From contig NC_014623.1 of the NCBI RefSeq assembly GCF_000165485.1, positions 7,024,893 to 7,088,892 of the forward strand: DNA of 64,000 bases, read 5' to 3'. The notes beneath the pieces were generated by a model. It had not been told where the DNA came from, made no database searches, and worked only from the letters and a program-made list of their open reading frames with translations. Numbering within the stretch: the first letter of the stretch is position 1; every line of letters begins with the position of its first letter. The position numbers were made by a program, and so were the translations under genes. The stretch comes from Stigmatella aurantiaca DW4/3-1. Lineage in GTDB: Bacteria > Myxococcota > Myxococcia > Myxococcales > Myxococcaceae. Positions 27,796 to 36,373 of the stretch are shown piece after piece.

Positions 27796-28047
27796 GATCC
27801 TGCGCCATCTAGATGCTTCCCTGCTTGGTGTAAACGGCTTCATGTTGCGAGGGGCCACAGGATGAAGCACTCGACGCAGCTTGTTAAACTTGGGGCTCCT
27901 TGCAGCCATGACAACCGCAGGCGCCCCCCCCTCTTTTGAGGCCGATGTCGTACATGCCGCCGGCGTGCCCAAAGACTCCTGGTGCACCCACCCCACCGGC
28001 CCATGTCCTCCCAGCGCGCCGCGCCGTGACCGGCCAACGCCAGAGCC

Positions 28048-29241
28048 TCACCGCCGCAGGACGCGGTGGGTGCCCAGCCCGTCGATCACCACGATGACAT
28101 CGTTGAGGGCGCGCTCGAAGAGGCCCGGGGTATAGTTGCGCGAGGTCGCCGTCCACACGGGACTCGCACCGGACCAGGTCTCGAAGTTGGTGGTCGTGCT
28201 GACGTAGCCGACATGGCAGTTGCGTTGATCCACCGGCGCGTTCGAGGCATCCGGCGGCCCCGCCTTGTCCTCGTCGGTGCAGAACGCGACCCCCACGGGC
28301 CCGTTGCCGACGCGGATGGCGTAAGGCACGTACGCGTTGTAACGCCGCCCCGAGCCCGGATCGATCCGTGACTGGTAAACGGTGCGGCGCAGGGACTCGT
28401 CCCATGTCTTGCCGCCGTCCCACGACTGCACGGCGTTGATCACATTGGCGCGGGCGCCTCCGGTGGTGAATGGCTCCACGCCCTCGACGACGACCATGAG
28501 GCGATCGCCTCCCAGCTGCACGACCGTGGGCATGCCCTCGCGGTTGAGCGCTCCGGCGCGCTTGTCCCACGACACGGCCACGGTGCCATAGGCCGTCCAC
28601 GCGCCCGTGGTGCCCTGACGGCCCTGCATCGCGATCCACTGGTGGCCTGGGTACCCCCGCTGCGCCGCGAGCAGCTCCGAGTCGTAGTACACCTGCAGAT
28701 CCCCGTTCGCGCGCTGGAAGAGGAACGGCGCGCCCACGAAATAGGTCGTGGGCCCCACGACGGTGCTGTCGTAGACCCAACCATCCCCATCGTTGTCGCT
28801 CCGAGCCACCGTGACGCGCCACTGCCCCCCGGCGTACTCACGGAAGGCACAGAAGATGGTGCGTGTGCCCGGGATGGCCCGCATCGTCACGTCGCCGAAC
28901 TCCACGCTCGGATTGCTGGCGACGGAGCCGTGGACGTACCAGCTCGCACCATTGTCGCGGCTCGCCCAGACCGTGATGCCATGGCCCGTGCTCGCCCCGC
29001 CGATCAGCAATCCATCCGAGCGGCGGGTGATGCTCCGAATTGGCGCCCCTCCGCTCGCCATCAGCACGCTCCAACCACCGCCCGGCAGGGCTCTTTCCAC
29101 GCGCGCGGCAGGCTCAGGGCTGTCCTCGGAGGGTTCGCCGGGAGCACATGCCAACAGCGGCGCCAGCAGGAGTGCCCAGCCCCACCGCCAGGAGCTTTGG
29201 GCACGACAAGAGACACGGCTTGCCTGTGATAGAGAGATCAT
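28048..29241 (-). CDS. Lipoprotein with sialidase/BNR-like propeller
   Basis: A 397-residue lipoprotein (LLLAPLLACAPGEPSED). The mature part has repeated BNR/Asp-box-like segments such as SRDNGASWYVHG, ARSDNDGDGWVYDS and SWDGGKTWDES, the S-x-D-x-G-x-x-W pattern of sialidase-type propellers. It also has an Arg-rich first strand (RSITRRSDGLLIGG) and FREYAGGQWRV, which could be an arginine for carboxylate binding. Exo-glycosidase or glycan-binding activity is plausible but not proven. It precedes the TonB receptor on the same strand with 252 nt between, so separate promoters are likely. ATG 29241 is chosen over 29292 because the signal peptide then has normal length. Confidence 0.78.
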   Translation of the reverse strand: MISLSQASRVSCRAQSSWRWGWALLLAPLLACAPGEPSEDSPEPAARVERALPGGGWSVLMASGGAPIRSITRRSDGLLIGGASTGHGITVWASRDNGASWYVHGSVASNPSVEFGDVTMRAIPGTRTIFCAFREYAGGQWRVTVARSDNDGDGWVYDSTVVGPTTYFVGAPFLFQRANGDLQVYYDSELLAAQRGYPGHQWIAMQGRQGTTGAWTAYGTVAVSWDKRAGALNREGMPTVVQLGGDRLMVVVEGVEPFTTGGARANVINAVQSWDGGKTWDESLRRTVYQSRIDPGSGRRYNAYVPYAIRVGNGPVGVAFCTDEDKAGPPDASNAPVDQRNCHVGYVSTTTNFETWSGASPVWTATSRNYTPGLFERALNDVIVVIDGLGTHRVLRR

Positions 29242-29384
29242 GGCGGCAGCGTGCCGGAAGTGCCATCCGAGAATCAACGGACTAAGCAGCAAAACGCGAA
29301 GAAGCGTTCCCGCCCTTCTTCCTTCCGGCTGCTGCTCAGGCCAAGCGGGAGGGCTTCATGCCGCTCCCATCACCGGCTTCTGCC

Positions 29385-29942
29385 TCAGGAAGGCTCACAG
29401 AAGCCGTTGAGGTAGAAATCATAGCCTGTCGCCGGCTGGGTCCCGTTCTTGTCCAGGTAGAAGTCGCAGCTGAACTGCGTGGGGTGAAGGAAGAGTTGCC
29501 GGTTGGAGGAACTCGCCAGATCGTACTGGCTGCCATAGATCGGGTAGATGGGCCGCTGCTTCAGGCGCGCGGCAGGCTTGTTCCACTTGCAATAGCCATC
29601 CGCATCCACCATGTAGGATATGGGTGCGCTCAGGTACAGGAGCGAAATGTAGGCCTCATTGACCCCAGAGTACGTGGAGGAGGCAAGATAGACGTTCCTG
29701 CCAAAGGGATTGGTGCTGGCATCCGTCTCGGCATAATCGGAGGGGCAAGTCCAATCTGGAGCCCGGACATTGCGGGTCAGTGCGCACCAGCGCGCCAACT
29801 CCACGCGCTGCCTGCCTTGCGCAGCGTTCAGGCTGTCAGCCACACAGCGCTGAACGAGGACAGGCTGGGCCCCAGCGGGCGCTGGGAGCACCACGGCCCC
29901 CACGGCGAACATCGCCACCGCGACAGTCTCAAGTCTCATCAT
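29385..29942 (-). CDS. Secreted hypothetical protein
   Basis: A 185-residue exported protein with signal peptide MMRLETVAVAMFAVGAVVLP cut near AGAQ. The mature part has five cysteines (RCVADS, RWCALT, WTCPSD, GYCKW, FSCDFYL and a final GFCEPS), so disulfides are likely, and is rich in Tyr/Ser (YLASSTYSGVNEAYISLLYL, IYPIYGSQYDL). I do not recognise a family. The ATG at 29942 has GGAG 9 nt upstream. It lies between the BNR lipoprotein and a small coiled-coil frame on the same strand. Confidence 0.68.
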   Translation of the reverse strand: MMRLETVAVAMFAVGAVVLPAPAGAQPVLVQRCVADSLNAAQGRQRVELARWCALTRNVRAPDWTCPSDYAETDASTNPFGRNVYLASSTYSGVNEAYISLLYLSAPISYMVDADGYCKWNKPAARLKQRPIYPIYGSQYDLASSSNRQLFLHPTQFSCDFYLDKNGTQPATGYDFYLNGFCEPS

Positions 29943-30015
29943 GGTTCGCATCTCCGTCAGAGAATGGACCGAAAGCATAACCAGATCCAAAGCGGGATTC
30001 TATGCTTATCGTTTA

Positions 30016-30327
30016 TTACGAGCGATGGGCACCCGTGCCGTGACGCGGGCCTCCGCAGGAAGATCCCTTCAGGATGTCGAATGAATCCACGCCGGAGCCC
30101 TGATTCGTGAGCTTGAGCGCGTTCGACACATCCTGGTGATTGGCATCCAGCAGCTTCGCCTGCTTCTCGAGCAGCGCATCCGCCTGCTGGAGGTTCGCGG
30201 TCTTCGCTTGCAGTTGAGCCGCAGCAGGGCAGAGCCCTCCGGGAGCCAGACGCGCCGTGTCCGCCGCTCTCGGCACATCGCGACATCCATGAAATCGCTG
30301 ACAAAACTGTTCGCGATTCGTTAGCAT
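30016..30327 (-). CDS. Small coiled-coil protein, possibly a remnant
   Basis: A 103-residue frame whose central part (LQAKTANLQQADALLEKQAK, LLDANHQDVSNALKL) is a convincing coiled coil. Start region MLTNREQFCQRFHGCRDVP has two Cys and the end SSCGGPRHGTGAHRS is Gly/His rich. It has no clear ribosome site and no signal peptide, so it could be the tail of a broken gene. It is divergent from the Cys-rich lipoprotein at 30374. No family recognised. Confidence 0.4.
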   Translation of the reverse strand: MLTNREQFCQRFHGCRDVPRAADTARLAPGGLCPAAAQLQAKTANLQQADALLEKQAKLLDANHQDVSNALKLTNQGSGVDSFDILKGSSCGGPRHGTGAHRS

Positions 30328-30373
30328 GTCACCGCGGTACAGCCAACCCGTGTCAATGAATCAGGAGCGTGTC

Positions 30374-30823
30374 ATGAAGCTCGTCAAAGGGATTCTCTTT
30401 GCACTGTCTGTCGTTGCCATGTCCGCGTGCGGCACCCAAGCCGAGATGAGCGCAGCCCAGGAGGGCGAAGCTGCGCTCTCTCAGCAGGAATCCCGGCAGG
30501 AAGTGGGCACGCTCGCGGCCCTGGACTGTTCGGTGAGCATTCAGTGCTCCAACGGCACCACCCGCTCGTGCAGTGGTAGCTCAGGGGCCTGCTCGGCCAG
30601 CGCCAGCGGCTCGGGGAGCGTGACGTGCAACGGCGTCACCTCTTCCTGTGCCCTCACGCTCTGCTCTTGCCGTGCGGACGGTTGCTGCAACAACACGTGC
30701 GCCGCCGATCCGGACTGTGGTTTGAGCAACTGTCCTCAGGGCGCGGCGTGTAGCTCCAACACTCAATGCGGCTCCAATGGCAGGTGTGTCTCTGGGCAGT
30801 GCATGTGCCTCATCGAGCCGTAG
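30374..30823 (+). CDS. Cysteine-rich lipoprotein
   Basis: A 149-residue lipoprotein: signal MKLVKGILFALSVVAMSAC with the acylated Cys followed by GTQ. The mature half has about 20 cysteines in short-spaced pairs (LDCSVSIQCSNG, CSCRADGCCNNTC, CPQGAACSSNTQCG, CMCLIEP), suggesting an EGF-like or knottin-type disulfide fold. AGGAG lies 6 nt before the ATG. The C-terminal CSSNTQCGSNGRCVSGQC is typical of small Cys-rich modules in myxobacterial surface proteins. Function is unknown. Confidence 0.78.
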   Translation: MKLVKGILFALSVVAMSACGTQAEMSAAQEGEAALSQQESRQEVGTLAALDCSVSIQCSNGTTRSCSGSSGACSASASGSGSVTCNGVTSSCALTLCSCRADGCCNNTCAADPDCGLSNCPQGAACSSNTQCGSNGRCVSGQCMCLIEP

Positions 30824-30877
30824 TCTTCCCTCCCCGATGGGCTTGACTGAACGCACATTCAGGCCCACCGTGGGGCT

Positions 30878-31906
30878 GTGAAACCTCGTCCCATCTCCAA
30901 CCCACCCAACCCCTGGGCCAGCACCGAGGTCCAATACCTCGACGAGATTCCACCCTCCCGGCTGGAGGTGATGGAAGACCACAGCCGCGAGGTGCTGGCC
31001 CGCAACAACAGTCCGGACGTCTGCTTCACCTGGAGCGTCAACCCCTACCGGGGCTGCATGCATGCCTGCGCCTACTGCTATGCACGCCCCACCCATGAAT
31101 ACCTGAGCCTGGGGGCGGGGACCGACTTCGAAACACGCATCGTCGTGAAGCCCCACGCGGCAGCGCTGTTACGAGAGACCTTCGAGCGCCCTCGCTGGCA
31201 GGGAGAGACCGTGACCTTCAGCGGTGTCACCGACTGCTACCAGCCGCTGGAGTCCTCGCTGCGCTTGACCCGCGCGTGCCTCGAGGTCTGCGCCGAGTAC
31301 CGAAACCCCGTGGCCATCATCACCAAGGCCCCCCTCATCGAGAGAGATCTGGACGTGCTCCAGACCCTCGCCCGCGAAGCACGGCTGTGGGTGAGCATCA
31401 GCCTGCCCTTCCACAACCCGGAGCTGGCACGGGCCATGGAGCCCTATGTCGCCACGCCGAAGCGGCGCCTGCTCACCATCGAGCGGTTGGCGGCGGCGGG
31501 AATCTCGGTGGCGGTGTCCGTGGCCCCCATCATCCCGGGCCTCAACGACGAGGACATCGCCAAGGTGCTTGCTTCGGCCCGGGAGGCAGGCGCCACGCGG
31601 GCCCACTACACCCTGCTGCGGCTGCCCGGCCCCGTGAAGGACGTCTTCGAGGAGCGGATGCGCGCGAAGCTGCCCCTGCGCGCCGAGCGGGTCCTGCACC
31701 GCATCCGGGAAACGCGAGGGGGTGAACTCTCCGACTCGCGCTTCCAACACCGCATGCGCGGCGAGGGGCTCTACGCGGAGACCCTCTCCCAGCTCTTCCA
31801 CGCCGCGGCACGCAAGGTGGGCATGCGCATGTCCTCGGTGACGGAGACCGCGCCCACCACGTTCCGGCGGCCCACGAAACCTTCCGCCCAGCTCAGCCTC
31901 TTCTGA
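30878..31906 (+). CDS. PA0069-family radical SAM protein (SplB-like)
   Basis: A 342-residue radical SAM enzyme. The cluster motif is CMHACAYCYAR (CxxxCxxC, about residues 60-67), following FTWSVNPYRG, as in the PA0069/Rv2578c family related to spore photoproduct lyase. Further family segments are VTFSGVTDCYQPLE, ITKAPLIERDLDVL, VSISLPFHNPELARAMEP and the end PSAQLSLF. The reaction of this family is not established; DNA-repair roles have been proposed by analogy to SplB. The start is a GTG at 30878; no ATG is available before the motif. It is convergent with the next gene at a 13-nt gap. Confidence 0.9.
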   Translation: MKPRPISNPPNPWASTEVQYLDEIPPSRLEVMEDHSREVLARNNSPDVCFTWSVNPYRGCMHACAYCYARPTHEYLSLGAGTDFETRIVVKPHAAALLRETFERPRWQGETVTFSGVTDCYQPLESSLRLTRACLEVCAEYRNPVAIITKAPLIERDLDVLQTLAREARLWVSISLPFHNPELARAMEPYVATPKRRLLTIERLAAAGISVAVSVAPIIPGLNDEDIAKVLASAREAGATRAHYTLLRLPGPVKDVFEERMRAKLPLRAERVLHRIRETRGGELSDSRFQHRMRGEGLYAETLSQLFHAAARKVGMRMSSVTETAPTTFRRPTKPSAQLSLF

Positions 31907-31919
31907 GCCCCCGCCCTCC

Positions 31920-32930
31920 TCACTCCAGGGAAAGCGTCACCAGCTTTCCCTCTGTGTAGACGATGGGCGCCCGGCTCTCGTGAACGAGCAGGAGGCGCCC
32001 GGAGCCGAGGCTCTCCAACCGGGTCACCCCTGGCGCCACCCCAATGGCATTGGGCTCTTGCGCATAGGGAAGCTCCCCCAGCGAGACGAGTTCCACGGGC
32101 TTGCCTTCCTCGAAACGCACCAAGCTGTTCTGCTCGATGCCGTAAAGCACCTTGCGCGCATCATCCCAGGCGACCGTCTGGATGTACTTCGATTTGAACT
32201 CCGGGTACGCCCGCGCGACGGTGGCATCGGGCCGGTGGACGCGCAGGAGCGTGTTGGCCATGAAGTGGCTCATCGACCAGCTCACCCACAGGTTGCCCTC
32301 TCCATCACTGGCGATGCCCGTCACGTAGTGCAGGCTGTCCTTGGACTGCACCCATTGCCCTCTCTTCAGGTCGAGCCCGAAGAGACACCCACCCCATTCC
32401 CCATAACCCGTTCCCACCCAGACGTGCGTCCCCGACGCATGAACGGCCAGGGCACGAAAGCCCTTGGCGAAGGCGTCCTTCAACTTCGATAGCGGATGGA
32501 CCTTGCCAGTGCGCGCCTCCACCACACTCGACGTGTACACAACCACTGGCCGATCCCCCACCACGGCCAAATCAATCGCGGGCTCCTTGCGCGCCGGGAG
32601 CGTGCCCACCGCTGCCCACGCACGCTCCTTTTCGGACCAACGGTAGATACGCGCCAGGTCCGTGCCCCAGAGCTGACCGCCCCCCGTGGCCAGCAGCAGC
32701 AGGCGCTGACTCGCAAGCGCTCGGGCGTACTCTGGGTCAGCTCCGAGATCCCCCACACGCCAGGCATGCACCGTGCCTTCTCTCGACAGGTGCACGATGT
32801 GTTCACCCTGAACCACCACCGAGGGGCCCCTTTTTTCAAGGGGTGGCGGCTTCTTCTCCCCTGGGGCCTTCGGGGCGGCCAGCCCTGTGAGCGACCCCAA
32901 CAGGACGGCCACCCAAGCCCAGGCTCTCAT
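31920..32930 (-). CDS. Secreted propeller-like protein
   Basis: A 336-residue exported protein: signal MRAWAWVAVLLGSLTGLAAP, then a Lys/Pro segment and a beta-propeller-like series (VVQGEHIVHLSREGTVHAW, RLLLLATGGGQLWGTDLARI, AVHASGTHVWVGTGYGEWGG, ASDGEGNLWVSWSM). No catalytic residues recognised. Its ATG shares a base with the stop of the chalcone-isomerase-like gene (TGATG), so translation is coupled and the two products may act together in the periplasm. No known family name. Confidence 0.75.
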   Translation of the reverse strand: MRAWAWVAVLLGSLTGLAAPKAPGEKKPPPLEKRGPSVVVQGEHIVHLSREGTVHAWRVGDLGADPEYARALASQRLLLLATGGGQLWGTDLARIYRWSEKERAWAAVGTLPARKEPAIDLAVVGDRPVVVYTSSVVEARTGKVHPLSKLKDAFAKGFRALAVHASGTHVWVGTGYGEWGGCLFGLDLKRGQWVQSKDSLHYVTGIASDGEGNLWVSWSMSHFMANTLLRVHRPDATVARAYPEFKSKYIQTVAWDDARKVLYGIEQNSLVRFEEGKPVELVSLGELPYAQEPNAIGVAPGVTRLESLGSGRLLLVHESRAPIVYTEGKLVTLSLE

Positions 32931-33496
32931 CAGTCGTCCTTGCCGAGCATCCCGTCCTTGAGGCCCCCGTCCACGGGGCTCTTGCCGAGCCACACGCCAA
33001 AGAGCGCGTCCGCGAAGTCCTTGCCCTCCACCGAGATCTCCTGGCCTGTCTTGCTCTCCACACGCGTGCCCTTGCCCGGCACATAGGTGAGCACCAGCTC
33101 ATCCCCCTTCTTCAGGTCCGGGATGGCGGCCTTGAAGGTGTCCAACCGTTGTTGCAGGGCAGGCATCTGCGCCTTGTTGTTCTTCTCGATGCCGTCGGAG
33201 ATGGCGTCGGTGATCTTCGCCTTCTCCAGGTCCCGCAACATCGTCATCCGCACGCGCTTGATCTGATCCGAGCCGAGGATCTGCGCGGCATCCTGGGACG
33301 GCGTCTCCAGGTAGAGGCCCACGGTGTAGACCTTGAAGATGGCCTTGGTGCGCAACCCCGCGCCGTTGAGCTTCAGCTCCTTGCCCTCCACCGTCACGGC
33401 CGCGGGAAACTTCACCCCCGCCACCGTCCTTTCCTGGGCGGCCGCGGGCAACGCAAGGGTCAGGGACAGCACGAGGGCGGACAGCATCGCTTTCAT
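32930..33496 (-). CDS. Exported chalcone-isomerase-like protein
   Basis: A 188-residue periplasmic protein with signal peptide MKAMLSALVLSLTLALPAAA. The mature part is the bacterial chalcone isomerase-like fold: VAGVKFPAAVTVEGKELKLN, AIFKVYTVGLYLETPS, KRVRMTMLRDLEKAKITDAI and a KGDELVLTYVPGKGT strand. Bacterial members do not make flavanones; they are thought to bind fatty acids or other lipids. It starts 35 nt after the serC stop on the same strand and overlaps the propeller gene, so serC, this gene and the propeller gene may form a unit. Confidence 0.88.
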   Translation of the reverse strand: MKAMLSALVLSLTLALPAAAQERTVAGVKFPAAVTVEGKELKLNGAGLRTKAIFKVYTVGLYLETPSQDAAQILGSDQIKRVRMTMLRDLEKAKITDAISDGIEKNNKAQMPALQQRLDTFKAAIPDLKKGDELVLTYVPGKGTRVESKTGQEISVEGKDFADALFGVWLGKSPVDGGLKDGMLGKDD

Positions 33497-33531
33497 GGAC
33501 TTCTCCCGGTGAGGCGGTGGAGGAGACGAGC

Positions 33532-34620
33532 CTAGCCCCGTGTCCGGACGAATTGGTCCATGAAGGACACCAACGTCCGGACATTGTCCACTGTCACCGC
33601 ATTGTAGAGCGAGACGCGGATGCCCCCCGCGCTGCGGTGCCCCTTGAGCCCCACCATTCCCGCCTTCTTCGACTCCGCCACGAAGGCCTCGTCCAACGCC
33701 TCCGTGGGCAGGTTGAACACCACGTTCATGTACGAGCGGGAGTCCTTCTCCACCGGCGCCCGGTAGAACTCCGGGTGGCGATCGATGGCCGCGTAGAGCA
33801 GGTCGCCCTTCTCCCGGTTCCACTTCTCCAACTGCGTCAGCCCACCCACATCCTGGATCCAGGACAACACGTTGCGGCACAGGTAGATCGCGAAGGTGGG
33901 CGGCGTGTTGTAGAGCGAGTTGTTCTCCGCGTAGGTGGTGTAGCGGAAGACCTTCGGGATGTCCGTGCGCCCCCGGGCCATGAACGCCTTGGACACCACC
34001 ACGATGACGATGCCCGAGGGGCCCACGTTCTTCTGGGCCCCTGCGTAGAGCAGCGTGAACTGGCTCACGTCGATCGGCTTCCACAGCAGGTCCGAGCTCA
34101 TGTCCGCCACCAGCGGCACGCCGCCCACGTCCGGGAAGGCGTGCCACTGCGTCCCGTAGATGGTGTTGTTGCTCGTCATGTGGACGTAGACCGCCCGGGG
34201 GTCCACCTGTATTTCGTCCTCCCGGGGGATCCGCGTGTAGCGCCTGTCCGCATTGAGGGTGGTGGCCGCGATGCGCCGCTTGCCGTAGTACTTCGCCTCA
34301 TCGAAGGCCTTCTCGCTCCACACCCCCGTCATCAGGTAGTCCGCGCTCGTCTCCGGGGTGAGGAAGTTCATCGGAATCTGCGCGAACTGCTGCGACGCAC
34401 CTCCCTGAAGAAAGAGCACCTGGTGGGTGTCCGGAATGCGGAGCAACTTCGTGAGCAGGGAGATGGCCTCCTCGTGGACGGCGTCGTACTCCTTGCCGCG
34501 GTGGCTGTGCTCCATGATGCTCATGCCCGAGCCCTGGAACTCGAGCAGCTCGTCGCGGGCTCGCTCCAACGCAGGCAGGGGCAGACCGGCGGGTCCAGGG
34601 TTGAAGTTGATGACGCGCAT
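33532..34620 (-). CDS. serC: Phosphoserine aminotransferase
   Basis: SerC converts 3-phosphohydroxypyruvate to phosphoserine in serine synthesis and acts in pyridoxal phosphate synthesis. The 362-residue protein starts [19 protein letters not shown] as in the family, with [34 protein letters not shown] and the PLP lysine in [13 protein letters not shown]. It ends [19 protein letters not shown]. Length is normal. It is preceded by a 119-nt gap after the hvfC-like gene, which probably holds its own promoter. Confidence 0.97.
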   Translation of the reverse strand: MRVINFNPGPAGLPLPALERARDELLEFQGSGMSIMEHSHRGKEYDAVHEEAISLLTKLLRIPDTHQVLFLQGGASQQFAQIPMNFLTPETSADYLMTGVWSEKAFDEAKYYGKRRIAATTLNADRRYTRIPREDEIQVDPRAVYVHMTSNNTIYGTQWHAFPDVGGVPLVADMSSDLLWKPIDVSQFTLLYAGAQKNVGPSGIVIVVVSKAFMARGRTDIPKVFRYTTYAENNSLYNTPPTFAIYLCRNVLSWIQDVGGLTQLEKWNREKGDLLYAAIDRHPEFYRAPVEKDSRSYMNVVFNLPTEALDEAFVAESKKAGMVGLKGHRSAGGIRVSLYNAVTVDNVRTLVSFMDQFVRTRG

Positions 34621-34739
34621 GGCGGTGTCCTCTCGGGAAATGAACGGCGCCACGCATTCTCGCCGAGCCGCCCTCAAGGGCCAGCACGAAGCGTGTGCGG
34701 TGTTCAGCGGCTGGCCGAAAGGAGGCCGGCGCACCTGGC

Positions 34740-35453
34740 TCAAGGGCGGAGGATGAAGCCCTCTCGGACGCATTCCTCCACCGCGCGGTGGATGTCCGCC
34801 TCCGGTACGCCGGTCGCCGCCGCCACCCCTTCGGTGGAGAGCCCCTCCAGCGCCATCTTCACCACCAGCAGCGCCCGGTCATGGGCGGGCATGAACCATG
34901 TGGTCAGCTGCTGGGGATGGCGCCACAGCAGCGCCATTTCCTCGCCCTCCAGCGGAGCGGGGGCCTCGCACTGGCCTCGCACCCAGGCACAGAGGCGAAA
35001 CGGGTGCTGGAGCACCGCGAGCGTCGGATTCACCGTGAGCCGCGCCACCGTGGCAGGGAGCACTTCCTCCGAGGCGTACACCGTCCAATCCGTCCACTCG
35101 AAGCGCGCCAGCGCGGGGATGAACGCCTTCAGCCCGTGGGCCTCGGCCCTGTCCGCCACGAACGCCGGGAACCCCTCCCCCATCCGGTTCATCTCGTAGT
35201 GCCGGGCCGGCCGTTGGGCCTCAAAGGCATCCAGCAGCGCCTCCCAGCGCTCGGGGCCCACACACGCCTGGGTGAACGGAAACAGCTTCGCCACCGTCGT
35301 GCGCACATGGTGGCTCACGAATTCGCCATAGAGCGCCACGCGAGAAGGGGACTCGTCCCACCCTGGGTGCGCCGCGCGCAAGCGCTCCAGCTCGGCAGGA
35401 GCCGCCAGGAAGTCCGCCATCGAGTCGAAGAAGTGCCGCAAGCCCGGTTTCAT
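34740..35453 (-). CDS. DUF2063 (HvfC/BufC-type) partner of MNIO oxidase
   Basis: A 237-residue cytosolic protein of the DUF2063 family, the partner that presents the precursor peptide to the DUF692 enzyme. The N-terminal domain runs [49 protein letters not shown], typical of DUF2063. The C-terminal part ([49 protein letters not shown]) is the second helical domain with a winged-helix-like end. It overlaps the DUF692 gene by 4 nt (ATGA), so the two are made in fixed ratio. Role assignment follows the HvfABC and bufferin systems; peptide binding here is inferred. Confidence 0.88.
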   Translation of the reverse strand: MKPGLRHFFDSMADFLAAPAELERLRAAHPGWDESPSRVALYGEFVSHHVRTTVAKLFPFTQACVGPERWEALLDAFEAQRPARHYEMNRMGEGFPAFVADRAEAHGLKAFIPALARFEWTDWTVYASEEVLPATVARLTVNPTLAVLQHPFRLCAWVRGQCEAPAPLEGEEMALLWRHPQQLTTWFMPAHDRALLVVKMALEGLSTEGVAAATGVPEADIHRAVEECVREGFILRP

Positions 35454-36295
35454 CGCGCGGCCTCCCGCAAGTCCTCGCGCGCCCGGTCCGCCTCGTCCAG
35501 CACGGCCTCCAACGAAGGGATGCTCTGATCCCACTCGATGAGCGTGGACACCGGCCCGGTGCGGGCCAGCACGTAGCGGTAGAGCGACCAGACCTCATCG
35601 CACACGGGGCCGCCATGCGTGTCGATGACCACCTCGGGCCGACGCTCGTGCCCGGCAAGGTGGATCTGCACCACGCGCTCCAGCGGCAGCGCGTCCACGA
35701 AAGCCCGCGGCTCGTAGCCGTGGTTCTGCGCGTTCACATAGACGTTGTTCACATCCAGCAGCAGGCCGCAGTCCGCCTCCTCGGCCACGCGCCGCAGGAA
35801 GGTGGCCTCGTCCAGCGTCCCCCCTGGCATCCGCGCGTAGTAGCTCGGGTTTTCCAGCAGGAAGGGGCGCCCCACCCGGTCCATCACCTCGCGGACTCGG
35901 GGGACCACATGCTCCACGGCCTCCTCATGGAAGGGCAGCGGCAGCAGATCGTGCAGGACCACCCCGCCCAGGCGCGAATAGCAAAGGTGGTCCGAGAAGA
36001 ACGGCGCATCCAGCCGCCGCGTCAACGCCGCCAGCCGGGTGACATAGTCCTCATCCAGCGGATCCGGTCCGCCGATGTTCAACCCCACGCCATGGGGAAG
36101 CACCCGCCAGCGCTCCGCACAAGCCTCCAGCGCCCGCTGCGAGCGCCCGCCCAAGGACAGGAAGTTCTCGGGGACGATCTCCACCCAGTCGAGCGTGCGC
36201 TCGGTGCGAGGCAGCGTCTCGTAGAACTCGCGCCGCAGCCCGATCCCCGCCCCGAGAAACGTCAGTCCATGTCTGTGGGCGTAGCTGTCGGACAC
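35450..36295 (-). CDS. DUF692 multinuclear non-heme iron oxidase (MNIO, HvfB/BufB type)
   Basis: A 281-residue TIM-barrel enzyme of the MNIO family, which uses a two- or three-iron centre to rearrange cysteines (or other residues) of a precursor peptide into oxazolone-, thioamide- or thiooxazole-type groups. Metal-ligand regions are intact: SDHLCYSR (His103), LLENPSYYAR (Glu148, Asn149), LLLDVNNVYVNAQNHG (Asp181, His191) and VQIHLAGH (His211, His215), plus VEIVPENFL near residue 40. Start is GTG at 36295 with GAGGAG 6 nt before it. It stands between the EGKCG precursor and the DUF2063 partner, the usual precursor-enzyme-partner order. Confidence 0.92.
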   Translation of the reverse strand: MSDSYAHRHGLTFLGAGIGLRREFYETLPRTERTLDWVEIVPENFLSLGGRSQRALEACAERWRVLPHGVGLNIGGPDPLDEDYVTRLAALTRRLDAPFFSDHLCYSRLGGVVLHDLLPLPFHEEAVEHVVPRVREVMDRVGRPFLLENPSYYARMPGGTLDEATFLRRVAEEADCGLLLDVNNVYVNAQNHGYEPRAFVDALPLERVVQIHLAGHERRPEVVIDTHGGPVCDEVWSLYRYVLARTGPVSTLIEWDQSIPSLEAVLDEADRAREDLREAAR

Positions 36296-36325
36296 CGGTG
36301 GCTCCTCAGGAAGAGAACAACCCAA

Positions 36326-36351
36326 GCGGCGGGAAGCGATCTTCCCACCGC
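36326..36351 (-). terminator. Attenuator-like hairpin between precursor and MNIO gene
   Basis: On the minus strand GCGGTGGGAAG and CTTCCCGCCGC pair with one T-G mismatch-type position around loop ATCG, 22 nt after the precursor stop and 31 nt before the GTG of the DUF692 gene. Only TTGGGTTGTT follows, so it would terminate partially. Such a hairpin would give more precursor than enzyme, as is common in RiPP operons. The regulatory effect is inference. Confidence 0.5.
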
Positions 36352-36373
36352 CTGGATTACCTACGCAGCGGGA

